The translations under genes were made by a program, and so were the position numbers. DNA of 64,000 nt from Cryptomeria japonica (lineage: Eukaryota > Streptophyta > Pinopsida > Cupressales > Cupressaceae): positions 524,762,137 to 524,826,136 of the forward strand of contig NC_081414.1 in NCBI RefSeq assembly GCF_030272615.1. Reading direction: 5' to 3'. The notes under the pieces were generated by a model, which saw only the letters and a list, made by a program, of their open reading frames with translations, was not told the DNA's origin and searched no databases. Shown piece after piece: positions 36,897 to 48,154 of this stretch (its first letter is position 1; each line of letters opens with the position of its first letter).

Positions 36897-37590
36897 CTTC
36901 ATTGAAAAAATATATCCAGCAGTAAGCTTCCCAAAAAAATACATTAAGTAAAATGTTAAGTGCAAGATACAATCACCATAGCAGCAAGATAAATTTAGAA
37001 AACCTTTAGTTACACCACGATGCAATAAAAACTGGAATTGCAATCAAACAAGGAAAACAACAAACATTGCATGCCAAAAACAGTCGAGCAATAGGGAAAA
37101 CATCAACAAAGGCTGCAATTATGAATGTACATATTTTGAGCCTATTTCAAAAAAACTAGTGGAAAAAGATTGACAGAATAAATTACATCTAGCATAAGTC
37201 AACGTATTGCACTAACAAATACAGACAGAACTTTGTTATCAATGGCTTTACTCATAATATTAATATGCCAACTCTGTATTTATAAGGCCCAATCAACTCA
37301 AGAACTTATTCTCATATATTCAGAAGCATTGCATGACTACGACCAAACATGACAACAAAAGCTATTATCTCTATGGTATAACATGACATATACACTAGCC
37401 TTAATTACTTGATTTGGTTAATCTTGATTTTCAATAGAGGCATCAGAAGCTAATTAATATTTGTTTTAAGAAGTTACTTTCAAGTCAAATTTCAGCTTTA
37501 ATAGAGTAACAAATATCATCCTAGAATAAACCAACTTAGCTTTCAAACATTAAATATAATATTTTAAATCACAGAAAAATTGTGTCTCTG

Positions 37591-37627
<37 letters not shown>

Positions 37628-38088
37628 ACAGATAAAATATAGTGAGTTGTGAAAAAAAACAAGGGTGCATTGAAGAAAAACCAGCAAGGAGGAAGCTCAA
37701 GATTTCTTCCATTTATCACATTGGGGCTGCATTGTGTTGGGATTTGGTGCATCAAGAGTTGGATAGGAAGAGTTTGCAGCTCATTTCAAGGTTGTTGTAA
37801 GATGTAAGATTGTTTTTTTTTAGATTTTTTTGTTTCTTGTATGCAAAAAATTCATTTTCTATTCATTTCTTTTGAAAGTTTTACATTTTTTTCCAAAATC
37901 TTTTGTATGTTACTATGTAGGGTTGTATGTAGAGTTTGTAAAAAAAAAAATTTAAAAGTAGGGTTTGAAATTTTGATCAAACCCTACATTTTTTTTTAAA
38001 AAAAATTACAAACCCTACTTTGGTTTTTTTGAAAAAATTGTACAATGAGAATGAATGCATTAATTTTTTTTTGTATTTGTAATGTCTT
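36897..38088. other. Intron or intergenic sequence with a GA microsatellite and A/T-rich hairpin
   Basis: No coding exon recognised. A (GA)n run lies at 37593-37623. An inverted repeat built on GTAGGGTTTGA / TCAAACCCTAC occupies 37958-37987, and a further CAAACCCTACTTT follows at 38009-38021. The right part is probably the 5' region of the hAT element. Confidence 0.5.
37593..37623. repeat. (GA)n microsatellite
   Basis: About 15 uninterrupted GA units. Confidence 0.95.
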
Positions 38089-38157
38089 ATGACTTATAAT
38101 TTATTGCAGCAACCTTCACTTTCTTATTTGCCTCAAGTTTCACAAAACTATCATACA

Positions 38158-39872
38158 ATGTTTTCTTCATCTTCTAGACCCCCAATTAGAAAAGACCCCG
38201 CTTGGAAATTTCACGAAGATTTTCCTGGGCAAAGAAAGGGGCAAACAAAATGTATGTTTTGCAAAACAATATTCCATGGAGGCATTTATAGATTGAAATA
38301 CCATATTGCTTGTGTGCGTAGCCATGATGCCGACCCATGCATTGAAGCAACGATTGAGGCCATACGCAAGTGCTATGTAATGGTTGAAGAAATTGAAAAC
38401 AAAAAGAAGCAAAAGGAGGATCGCGTGGCCATTGGAAGTGGGATAGCTTTAGGTTGTGTTGGAGGGCCTTTTTCCATGCCTCCACATCGTCCCACTCACC
38501 ATGCTACTACTAGTGGTAGTGCTTCTTCTTCTGCAAGTGCCACTACTCATGTTCCTAGCACTGCCAGTGGTAGTGGGACTGGGAGTGTCAACATTGGACT
38601 TAGAATTTGTAAATCTAGGTTGGATACCTTCTTTGTGCCTCGCACTACTCTTGGGTCCCAACAGTCGCTTGAGAGAATGGGTTGGAACAAAGAGGTCCAT
38701 GATGCCGCTAAAATGACAGTTGGCAGGTTTTGGGTCTACGGCAGTGTTCCATTCTTTACAGCCAGGTGAATGTTTTATGTTTGATTGTTTTAATTTTTAT
38801 ACTTTGATTCTTCATTTTATTTTTTCTCGTACATACTACATAGTACATACTTAACTTATCTCATTTAATTTATTTGTGACAAGTCTCCTTATTGGCAAAA
38901 AATGGTCGATGCCCTTACCATATGCGGGGCGGGGTTCAAAGCCCCTTCTGAGTCTGATTTGAGGGGACCCATTTTGACTCAATTGGTGAATGATGTGAAG
39001 GAATTAGGTGAACAATGCCAGATATGGAGCACTAAAGGTTGCACAATCATGACTGATAGTTGGACAGATAGGAGAAATAGAACTCTCCTTAATTTTCTTG
39101 TTTCTTATGTGGGTGATTGATTAATTTTAGTTTCATTTAGTCATTAATTTTTTATTTTTCATTTAATAATTTATTGAATGATCATTGATCTTGCTTTATT
39201 TTTTTATTTCAAGGGGCACCATTTTCATCAAGTCCATTGATTCCTCCACCCATTGCAAGAATGCCACCTACCTATGTGAGCAGATAGAGGACATGATTGA
39301 TGAGGTGGGTGAGGAGAATGTGGTTTTGGGTCTACGGCAATGCTCCATTCTTTACAGCCAGGTGAATGTGACCGACAACGCAGCAAATTATGTTGCTACA
39401 GGTAAACTTTTGATTACAATTACAAACTAATTTTGTTTGCAAATTAATTACTATTTTGTAACTTCATTAATTACAATGCAACAAATTATGTTGCTGCAGG
39501 TAGACTATTGATGGAGAGGCACCCATCTATAGTTTGGACTCCATGTGCCGCCCATTGCATTGACCTCATGTTGGAGGATATTGGAAAACTTCCATGGGTC
39601 AAGAGATGTGTAGAAAGGGTGAGAAATGTGTGCAAATTTGTATATAACCATTCATGGGTGTTGGCTCTTATGAGACAATACACAGAGCAGGAGTTAGCTC
39701 TTCCAGGAATCACAAGATTTGCCACAAACTTCATTTGATTGCAGTCCATGCTTCGTTGTAATTTGGGCTTGATATGTATGATTGTTGATGAGGAGTGGTC
39801 GTCCTCATCCTATGCTGCCACCCTTGCAGGGAAAGATATGGCAGACTGCATTTTTGATGAGCGAGACTTTTA
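38158..39872 (+). pseudogene. hAT transposase, N-terminal half (BED finger and DUF659)
   Basis: ATG 38158 (MFSSSSRPPIRKDPAWKF) follows a likely acceptor at 38106. The BED finger uses KCMFCKTIFHGGIYRLKYH with C-x2-C and a distal H/C pair. A Ser/Thr-rich linker follows. The exon ends near 38766 (FWVYGSVPFFTAR, then AG|GTGAAT). DUF659 resumes near 38885 (SPYWQKMVDAL), with GPILTQLVNDVKEL, CTIMTDSWTDRRNRTLLNFL and GTIFIKSIDSS. After VTDNAANYVAT a 98-bp intron (39402-39499) splices to GRLLMERHP, then TPCAAHCIDLMLEDIGKLPW. Stops in the last exon include 39736 (TGA) and a TAG at 39871 where tryptophan is expected. A 48-bp segment of exon 1 is inserted at 39322-39369. The protein acted in DNA transposition; the copy is dead. 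Confidence 0.85.
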
Positions 39873-40266
39873 GATCCTGTTGTGACCTTTTTTAAAAATC
39901 GCCCCATTGCAAATGGGGACCCTCTCTTTTCCTGCTTTCTAGGGTTTTGTTAGTGTCCTGTGACCTTTTGCTGCAATTTCACCAAGCCTTGTCCAGTTCA
40001 GAGCATTTCAGGCCCTGACGATTGAAAGTTAGTTTTTGCAAGTTATGTGATTCCGAAGTGTGAACACCACCAGAGTGCTTAGAGAGGCCAAAGGACGAAG
40101 ATCGCAATTGATTTGGACGAATTTGGACAACTTTCTATTTTTAGAAAGTTTGTTTTTTTGCTTTTTCCTATTTTTTAGAAAGTTTCGTTTTTGGCATTTT
40201 CAGCCCGATCCCCGGTATGGCTATTTTTAGAAAGTTTTTCCTATTTTTTAGGGATGTCTATTTTTT

Positions 40267-40735
40267 GCTTTTTCGGGATGCAAACCTAGGGTTTATACTT
40301 GTACCACTGACCAGCTTCGACCGGAACTCGAAAATTCCAAGTTTTGACCTAAAAAAGCTAAATCCCTAGATTTTAGGCTTTTTGCTTTTTCGGGATGTAA
40401 ACCTAGGGTTTACACTTGTACCACTAACCAACTTCGACTGGAACTCGAAAATTCCAAGTTTTGACCTAAAAAGCTAAATCCCTAGATTTTAGGCTTTTTG
40501 CTTTTTCGGGATGCAAACCTAGGGTTTACACTTGTACCACTGACCAACTTCGATTGGAACTCGAAAATTCCAAGTTTTGACCTAAAAAGCTAAATCCCTA
40601 GATTTTAAGCTTTTTGCTTTTTCGGGATGCAAACCTAGGGTTTACACTTGTACCACTGACCTGCTTCGACCACGATCCAAAATTTTCAAGACCCAAAAAG
40701 CTAAGTTCCTATATTTTAGGGGGTCATGGCACCTT
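40267..40735 (+). repeat. Four tandem copies of a 116-bp unit inside LTR A
   Basis: Units start at 40267, 40384, 40500 and 40616 with GCTTTTTCGGGATG. Each has AAACCTAGGGTTTA and ACTTGTACCACT. LTR C has a single diverged copy near 57010-57115, so the amplification is specific to A. Confidence 0.92.
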
Positions 40736-40984
40736 CAAAGGATAATCAGCTCGAAAAATCATCCTGATCCTCAAATGTCCTGAAATTTGGCTAAGTCTGG
40801 AATGTCATCCTGATCCTGAAATTTGACGAAGTCTGGAAAATTGGAGAATCCTCCAAAAACTAGATTTTGCATTATTAGTCCTAGAGGCCCGAAACCACTC
40901 TCAAACATCCTGACAATAATATAACTTAAAGTATAAGAAAGAGAAAAGACATATTGAAATACCACTTATACTTAAATGTTATAT

Positions 40985-42120
40985 TTCATATATAGTCCGC
41001 CCTCTTGAGAGCCTCCAAAAGTCCGCCTTGAAGAGCAAAGGTCTAGAAATCCGCCCATGTTGGAGATGTCTAAAAGTCCGCCATGTTGGGAGGTAGACCA
41101 AAACTCCACCAAGATGGGAGAGATGCATGAAGTCCACCCAAGAGGAGGGATGCCCAAAGTCCGCCCAAGGTGGGAGAGATGATAGAAGTCCACCCAAGCT
41201 GGGGACACCACCAAAGTCCGCCCAAGGTGGAGAGCGCCTCAAAGTCCGCCCAAGCATGTGGGAGCACTCTTCAAAGTCCGCCCAAGCATGTGGAGAGCGC
41301 CTCAAAGTCCGCCCAAGGTTGGAGCACTCTTTAAAGTCCGCCCAAGCATGCCAAGTGATGGAGAAGCCTTGTCCAAAGTCCGCCCAAGAAGAGAGGTCAT
41401 GTGGGAGCTAACTTCAAAGTCCGCCATGCCTTAGGAGAGTCATGAGGAGGGACCTTCAAAGTCCGCCCCATGCCTTAGTTAAATTTACACTTTGATGGAG
41501 GCCATGAAGGAACACTCACCAAAGTCAGCCCAAGAAGAGAGGTCATGTGGGAGCTAACTTCAAAGTCCGCCCCATGCCTTAGTCAAATCTACACCTTGAT
41601 GGAGGCCATGAAGGAGCAATGTCTAAAGTCCGCCCCATGCCTTAGCCAAAATTTCGCCTTGATGGAGCCAAGTCTAAAGTCCACCAAAGGTTAGAGAGCC
41701 ATGTAGGAGGTGCCACCAAAGTCCGCCATGCCTAAGGGGGCTCACCAAAACTCCGCCCATGGTGCTGGTCATCCAAAACTCCACCCAAGGTGCTACTGAG
41801 TGAATGGCCTTGAAACTCCGCCCTATCCTTCCATGTTGGTGGCCAACCCTTCAAAGTCCGCCATGGTTTGGAAGAGGCCATGATGGCCAACACTCTAAAG
41901 TCCGCCATGTGTGTGGGGTGCCTAGGGGGTGTGTTCCAAAGTCCGCCCTATGCCTTAGCTAAAAATTCGCCTTGATTGAGCTTTGCTCAAAGTCCGCCCT
42001 CCATGTTGAAGGGACCCTTCAAAACTCCGCCCAAGGAAGTAGATGCTAAGTATGATAGGGGAAGGCCCTCTAAACTCCGCCATACCTCGGAGAGGTAAGC
42101 AAACTCCGCCAAAACTTGAA
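40985..42120 (+). repeat. Minisatellite of AAAGTCCGCC units in LTR A
   Basis: About 35 irregularly spaced repeats of a core AAAGTCCGCCCAAG, with variants AAACTCCGCC and AAGTCCACC, all on one strand at 20-60 bp intervals. Long ORFs on both strands are by-products of the repeat. The same motif, reversed, fills 56150-56860 in LTR C. Confidence 0.92.
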
Positions 42121-43839
42121 GAAGATGAAGATAAACTTCCAAAAAGTCCACCTACACATAAAAGTCAAACAGAATCAACGAAAATACAAAATGATGTCAT
42201 GAAAATCCTTCAAGATTTCGAACTTAAATCCAAAATAGAAAGTTTTCAAAAGGAGAATATTGGAAGATTAATAAATATTTCGAACTTATAGCCAAATTGG
42301 AAACTTTTGGAATATATTTTCTTCGAATTTGGATACATTACAACACTTTCCTAAAGAATAAATTTAAAATTGGAAACATGAGTTGGAAGATTTCAAGGGT
42401 TTCTGATTGAGGATTTAACTTTATTTACAAATACTTAGTTGTAAACTTCATTTCTACACCAAGAAGTTCGACTTACTAACGAGAGCTTAGTAAAGTATTT
42501 TCGGTTTGAAGATCATCTGGAGAAAGTTTTGAACAGTGTTGGAGGTTGGATAAACTTTTTTGACAAAAGTTTCATAGATTTTTTTGAGAAAGACAACCAG
42601 CATAAGGAAGAGTTATTGAATCGTTCTTAAATTTCCTGAGTGTTCTTGAGAAAATCCAGCCTTACTTCCATCCATTCGAAGGTGAAATGGAATTCATGAC
42701 GCAGATTTATGAATTTTCTAAGTATTTTTCAGAGTTTAAGAGATGATTTTTAGTAAACTTATTCGAATTTCTAGAGAATGAAAATCATTTTTTTTTGGCT
42801 AAGTATAAGAAATTTTCGGAGTTATAACACTTAGTGTTGATTTACGATCACAACCACCCTTGAAGACTGAAGGGTTTTGAGGATGAAATTTCAGTTTTTA
42901 TGGCTAAGTATGAAAATGAAGTGAAATTTTCCAAACACTTAGCCGTTCGCAGCCTCGATTTTCTTTAATCCAAGATAGATTTCTAACTTATTTTCCTTTG
43001 GTTTTACAGGTCGCAAGAGGAAATAGAAGCGGGATCATCATAGAGATCGCAGTTGGAGTTCACAAGCAAGGTTCATCCGGGCGTGAAGATAGCCAAAATT
43101 TGGCTAAGTATGGGAAATGTTGAAGGCATGTCAGGGTATTGAGAAGAAGGACATGATCACAGCGAATGCCTGAACAACTTGATCCCATCCTTTCATATTT
43201 GCAAGGGGTTATCTAGAGCTTTTACCCTCCTCCCACGCAACAGAAATTGGCAACTGAAGGCAAGATCATCACAGAAAACACAAATGGAGTTTCGAGCCAA
43301 ATTCAGAATTGAAGACGGGACCACGAGCAAGGTTCGTCCGAGTATAGAGAGGGCCAAAATTTGGCTAAGTATGAGAAAAACTTCACGAGGGGATTTCTCC
43401 TCCAAATTCGAGGCACTTGAAAGAATCTCAAGGCATCAAGAAAGAAAAGTTCTCAGACTTGGTGAAAATATGGAAAAGTTAGATAAACTTCCAACTTCTT
43501 GAAGAATTTCATCTCCTGAAGGAATTAAAAAAGACAAGCTCCCAAGCAGAATCAAATGGCGACAAGAAGGAATCAAATTTCCATACTTAGACGATTTCTT
43601 GACACAAATTGGAGAATTCAAGAAAGACATCCAACACGTTGAGGTGGCGCCTCGTCATTTTCCAACCAATCAGATCTCTCCAAGTTAGCATGTCCAAGTT
43701 CGATGAACCTGACTTATCCAGAAGCTTCTAGAAGGGCACACTTCACAATGCAACAACCTTCTATTTTCATTGATGGTTCATATTTAGCAAGAAGGACAAG
43801 TGTCCCAAATGTAATTGGTCGAGGGTAGTTAGTTTTGGG

Positions 43840-43928
43840 AAACCCTAATTAGGGTTTATAGCTTTCAATCTGGGCCCTTGATCACTGTTTGATCTCGGCC
43901 GTTCATTTATTCTTGAAAACTATATAAG
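43840..43928 (+). promoter_or_regulatory. LTR A promoter: palindromic telo-box and TATA box
   Basis: AAACCCTAATTAGGGTTT at 43840-43857 is a perfect palindrome of two telo-box-like halves. A TATA box (TATATAAG, 43921-43928) follows 63 bp later. The same pair at about the same spacing occurs in LTRs B and D. Confidence 0.7.
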
Positions 43929-44667
43929 TTTACCTCCTCTCATTTGGAGGGTGTGAGGTTTTTGATGTATTGTTGCTTAAGGTCATTTCCAGATAATATA
44001 TTGCATGTGCGTTGCTTTGTAATCTCTATTATTTGAATGATTTGCATGGTTTCAATTGCCTCAACACTTAGTTAGAATTAATTTAGATTTGCTTTCAGTG
44101 TTGTTAATTTGAATGAAGGATTTGATAAGTATCAATTGATGGTGTATTTCTGCTCATACTTTTGGTAAATGGATGGTTTCCATTCTATCGTGCAAAGTTA
44201 GTCTGAGCCCATCCCCTGTGCATCCCAACATCTCGATCATAAGCACAACCCATTGAAGATTGCACCGGCCTTGTGTAGTTGTCCCTAGTGTGGCAAAGCA
44301 AGGTTTGGTTTCTCGAAAGCATCCAGTTGATACCGTCTCCAAAATTCGTAAGATTAGATTAGCCTTCCTGAACTCTATCCCTTTTTCCCTTTCTTTTGAA
44401 AGTCTAAATCCCAAAAAATCCCCCCAAAAAAAAGGAGAGCCTAAAATTGCTAAATCCATCTAAATCCAGCAGTTCAAAGAATACTTGTCAAACGTAAGTC
44501 CCCCTTGAAAATTTCAGCATACACTACCCAAGAAGCTATTCCACTAAAGTCGCTTGTTCACACATATAGACCTTGGAATCAGTAGTGATTTTTCAAGAGA
44601 GGATAGAATACCTTTGGGTATCCTATCCTAATGTTTGGTAGATGATAAAACAGACACCAACAGATCC

Positions 44668-45860
44668 CTTGTGATGAGATAGTGAAGGTAATTTTTTTAT
44701 AAACTCTACAATTTAACTTTTTGTTTTATAACTTATTCATCATATTCTCTTATTTGCTCATTTTTCTAAATTACACAATATTTTCAATTTTGCAGTTTGT
44801 TAAGCCCTTGGTGGTTTTGTTGCGAGTTGCGGATGGAGAAAAGCCCGCAATGGGCTACATATATGAGGGCATGGATAGGGCGAAGGAGGGCATCAAATCC
44901 GTCTATGAAGGAGATGAGAGAAAGTATGGTCCCATTTGGGAAATCATTGATAGGAGATGGCATCATCAGCTTCATAGGCCCATCCATGCAGCAACCTATT
45001 ATCTGAATCCGGCATTCCATTTTAGCCCTACTTTCAAAGCTGATGTGGAGGTCCTTAATGGGCTATACTCAATCATGGAGAAGATGGCACCTGCCGGTAC
45101 TACTCAGACAGAGCTTATTTGAGAGCTACAGTTGTTCTCAAATGCACAAGGGGAGACCTTCTCTCGTCCTATCGCCAAAGAAAGTAGGACAACTATGATG
45201 CCAGGTAAAAATAAATTGTAAGGCTTAATTTTAGTTTTATTGTATATTGTTAAATGAGTTTGAGTGAGACTAATTTTATTTATTTTTCTCATTTCAAACT
45301 CTGATAACTGGTGGAGCTTTTTTGGCCCAATGACACCAAATATTCAGAAGTTGGCCATTCGCATCTTGAGCCAACCATGCAACGCATCTAGTTGTGAGCA
45401 CAATTGGAGTATGTTTGAGCACATACACTCCAAGAGGCGCAATAGATTATCTATGGAGAAGATGAATGATCTCGTCTTTGTTCACTACAACCTCCGCCTG
45501 AGAATGAGAAAGAATGCATTAGCTGACATCTATCCTCTCATTCTAGATGAGGTTGATCCTGATGCAGAGTGGGCAACTGAGACAGATCCTGCGGCTGTCT
45601 TTAGTGATGATGACACTGATTGGATCGACCAGGTAGATATAGAGGCTGAGGCTGTAGCCATGGCAGAGGAGGAGCGGAGAGCACGAGCAGAGACAGGAGA
45701 TTCAGAGGCAGATACTGATAGTGACACAGATGTTCCTAATGTTGGTGAGCACGACATAGTGTCATGGGGAGGGGCTATGGCTGTCGAATCATCCAGGACC
45801 TACCTTAGACAGCTTCGTAGGGGGTCGGGGCCAGAGGGTGCACGCTCCTCTGAGCCATAG
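44668..45860 (+). pseudogene. hAT transposase, C-terminal half (hATC dimerisation)
   Basis: The reading resumes after the LTR insertion with CDEIVK, then a GT-AG intron (44688-44795) to FVKPLVVLLRVADGEKPAMG. YGPIWEIIDRRWHHQLHRP and AATYYLNPAFHF follow. A TGA at 45119-45121 looks like a CGA arginine codon mutated at CpG. An intron near 45206-45305 has a donor (CAG|GTAAAA) but a degraded acceptor. The last exon holds the hATC region: DNWWSFFGPMTPNIQKLAIR, ILSQPCNASSCEHNWSMFEH and KRRNRLSMEKMNDLVFVHYN. A very acidic tail ends at 45860. Confidence 0.88.
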
Positions 45861-46149
45861 GCTTGTAGTTGTATTTACCTTTGGTATTTGTACGGAACAT
45901 TTGATGATGATCACATGATGACATGGATTTTTTATTCCATGAGTTTTGTAATATTGTATACATTTGACAATATTTATATATCTATGTTTGTTATTTCCTT
46001 CAACTACAATTTGCATTTATGCTTATGTGATTGATGTGTACTTGTGTATGTAATCAAATGAGCCGAGTTTCATGATGTTATTGTGTCTTTAAGGTGTATT
46101 CAATAAAGGGTGCATGAAACAAGTTTTAAATCTTTAAAAATCTCTAAAT

Positions 46150-46260
46150 TTCTTGAGTTTTTCACTTTCCCGAGTCCAGCCAAGTTTGACTCCGAGTCTC
46201 GAGTTCGAGTCCGAGTCGGCCTTGCCGAGACCGAGCAGAGTCTGAGTCCCGTTTCTTTGG
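46150..46260 (+). repeat. Subterminal GAGTC-word cluster at the hAT 3' end
   Basis: About eight GAGTC/GACTC words fall within about 80 bp, followed by CCCGTTTCTTTGG. Subterminal motif clusters are the known binding sites of hAT transposases, so this is probably the right end. No matching cluster was seen left of 38158. Confidence 0.55.
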
Positions 46261-46283
46261 TTTAAACTTTAAACAGACCAAAT

Positions 46284-46775
46284 CCTAATGACCATAGTTG
46301 CATTAAAATTCTTTGGAGTGTATATATAACTACAGCTATGAAATTAGGATAAACTCTACTATTCTTGTCATTTTATATGCATTCAAATCATCTCACAAAA
46401 AGACTAGAAGAAAATTTGCCTCCTTAAAGCAAAGCTTTTATAAGTACATGTGTTCTTCCGTAATTAACTTTGACAGTCTTAATTAACAGTTTTGAACCTT
46501 TTTCTAGCGAGTGCCATATACCATAATCCTTTAATGCCCATAGTTGCATCGAAATTGTTTGTTGTGTAAATAAACTACAGCTATAAAATTAGGATAAACT
46601 CTACTCTTCTTGTCATTTTATATGCATTCAAATCATGTCACAAAAAGATCAAAAGAAAAATCACCTCCTTAAAGCAAAGCTTTGACAAGCACATGCATTC
46701 TTCTGTAATTAACTTTGATGGTCTTAATTAACAATTCTAAACCTTTTTCTAGCAAGTGCCATATTCCATGATCCC
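46284..46775. repeat. Tandem duplication, unit about 246 bp
   Basis: The block from CCATAGTTGCAT (46292) recurs from 46538. Both copies contain ACTACAGCTAT, TTGTCATTTTATATGCATTC and AAAGCAAAGCTTT. The second copy overlaps the end of the ORF at 46669-46938. Confidence 0.92.
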
Positions 46776-46938
46776 CTCTCCCTGATATCAATATTACTTC
46801 CCCAACCATTACTAGTTTACCATCAAACACTCCAACTGAAGAGGCATTGAGGCCAGCCAAAGGTGATCCATGGCGCAATGTCCTTTGACATGATGGATCA
46901 TGTAGCATGATCCAAAACGTCGATTTTATTAATAACAA
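46669..46938 (-). pseudogene. Possible kelch-like gene fragment
   Basis: A 90-codon minus-strand ORF with LRHGSPLAGLNASSVGVFDG followed by KLVMVGEVILISG and HGIWHLLEKGLELL. The DGKLVMVG pattern loosely recalls a kelch strand of plant F-box/kelch proteins, but there is only one such unit and no F-box. Its 3' part lies within the 246-bp duplication. It could be a host gene remnant or chance. Confidence 0.2.
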
Positions 46939-48065
46939 AACAAAGTTTAATCCAGAAAAAAATATTCAGAAACGACAATCTAGATTCACTTCCAGCGATA
47001 GTTCCATTATATGTCAATGGCTTGATCATTTTCAACTCTAAGTCCAGAGGAGTTGCAAGTTCTCTTCTAGTTCCACTTGTCCTACCTTGAGATTGACTTT
47101 GGCAGGCTTATTTTCTAGACCCTCTCTAATATATTGGACCTTTCTTTGCAAGCAAATCAATAGCTATTCAAATTTGTAAGGCATTTTTCAAGTTGCTGCA
47201 AGCATTGGCATGCTCTATGCAATGTTCCCTTCATAGGCGTAAGTTTCTAATAGGGAACGTGTTGATGAGTTTTTTTATGCACCTCAAAAACAGAATAAAA
47301 TACCAAGGTATTCTATCCTCTCTTGAACAAAGAAACCTCATATGCTATACGATGTGATCAAATGAGATAACTCCAAGGTTTACAAGGCGAACAATCCACT
47401 TAAGTGCTTGGGATAGACTCAGTGAATATGATGTGATTTTGCTGGAATCACAAGGGGACTTACGTTTATGAACACCTAGAATGTGGAAACTAAATTAACC
47501 TTGGAAAATAAAAGGCAAAGGGATGAAGGGTTTAAGAAAACTATTCTAATCCTAAGAGCAGTGACAATAAAGGATGATGCTTTGATAGATGGATTCCATA
47601 ATCAAGCTTTGCTTCGCCATGTAGAAACAACTACACAAAACTGATGCAATCTTCTAAGGAATAACGAAGGGTTTTCATATCATGGACGTTCATTCAAACA
47701 CTCGAGACTAGCGCAATTCAAGTGAACATTCACAGTCAAACTTGTGCTTAATGAAGTTCAGACTAACAATACACTGCAACTTACAATCAGCAAATAACAA
47801 ATCTTATGAACAAGAATTCTATCAAGATATCATCACATTTCTCCATTACAATTAATGAACTTTATCTAAACTTGAGAAGTAACAAGAAACCATGCAACAT
47901 GTAGAAAAAACACATAGAAATCCACCATGCTTCAATGAGGATCATTTGTTGACTCCAACAAGTCTCGGCAACAATCTTTGGCTTCCTCCCCCTACTCTAC
48001 TACTAACTGCTATCTAACAACTATTTGCTATTGTCTATTAACCTTTAGAAATGAGAGCATTGAGC

Positions 48066-48154
48066 CTTATATAAAGGTCTCATTACATTTAAACAGCTCA
48101 TATTAATTGTGAATCAATGGCCAAGATTTAACAATAAAACCCTAATTAGGGTTT
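48066..48154 (-). promoter_or_regulatory. LTR B promoter: palindromic telo-box and TATA box
   Basis: AAACCCTAATTAGGGTTT at 48137-48154, then 61 bp toward the LTR 3' end a minus-strand TTTATATAAG (48066-48075). Arrangement as in LTRs A and D. Confidence 0.7.

Larger units (their letters stand above)
39878..44662 (+). repeat. Long solo LTR A, inserted in the hAT transposase
   Basis: Begins TGTTGTGACC and ends CCAACA, flanked by the perfect 5-bp duplication GATCC (39873-39877 and 44663-44667). No internal domain, primer site or second LTR is seen in its 4785 bp, and a TATA box lies about 740 bp before the 3' end, as expected for an LTR promoter. Homologous LTRs are B, C and D. Removing the insert and one GATCC restores the hAT reading frame except for one TAG. 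It is probably the product of LTR-LTR recombination. Confidence 0.8.
37800..46265 (+). mobile_element. hAT DNA transposon with introns, split by an LTR insertion
   Basis: The coding pieces at 38158-39865 and 44668-45860 together carry a BED zinc finger, DUF659 and hATC dimerisation regions in the order of an autonomous plant hAT transposase. The interruption (39878-44662) has its own target duplication, so it is a later insertion. The right end is marked by a cluster of GAGTC/GACTC words at 46150-46250. The left end and an 8-bp target duplication could not be found, so the left coordinate is approximate. Confidence 0.75.

Noticed and set aside
41127-41411. Plus-strand repetitive ORF with KSAQ-type repeats, and minus-strand counterparts
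   Set aside because: Produced by the AAAGTCCGCC minisatellite; no start context, and open frames on both strands.
40985-42120. CRISPR-like array (short conserved repeats with variable spacers)
   Set aside because: Spacing is irregular, the repeats are imperfect, the genome is a plant nuclear one with no cas genes, and the array lies inside an LTR.
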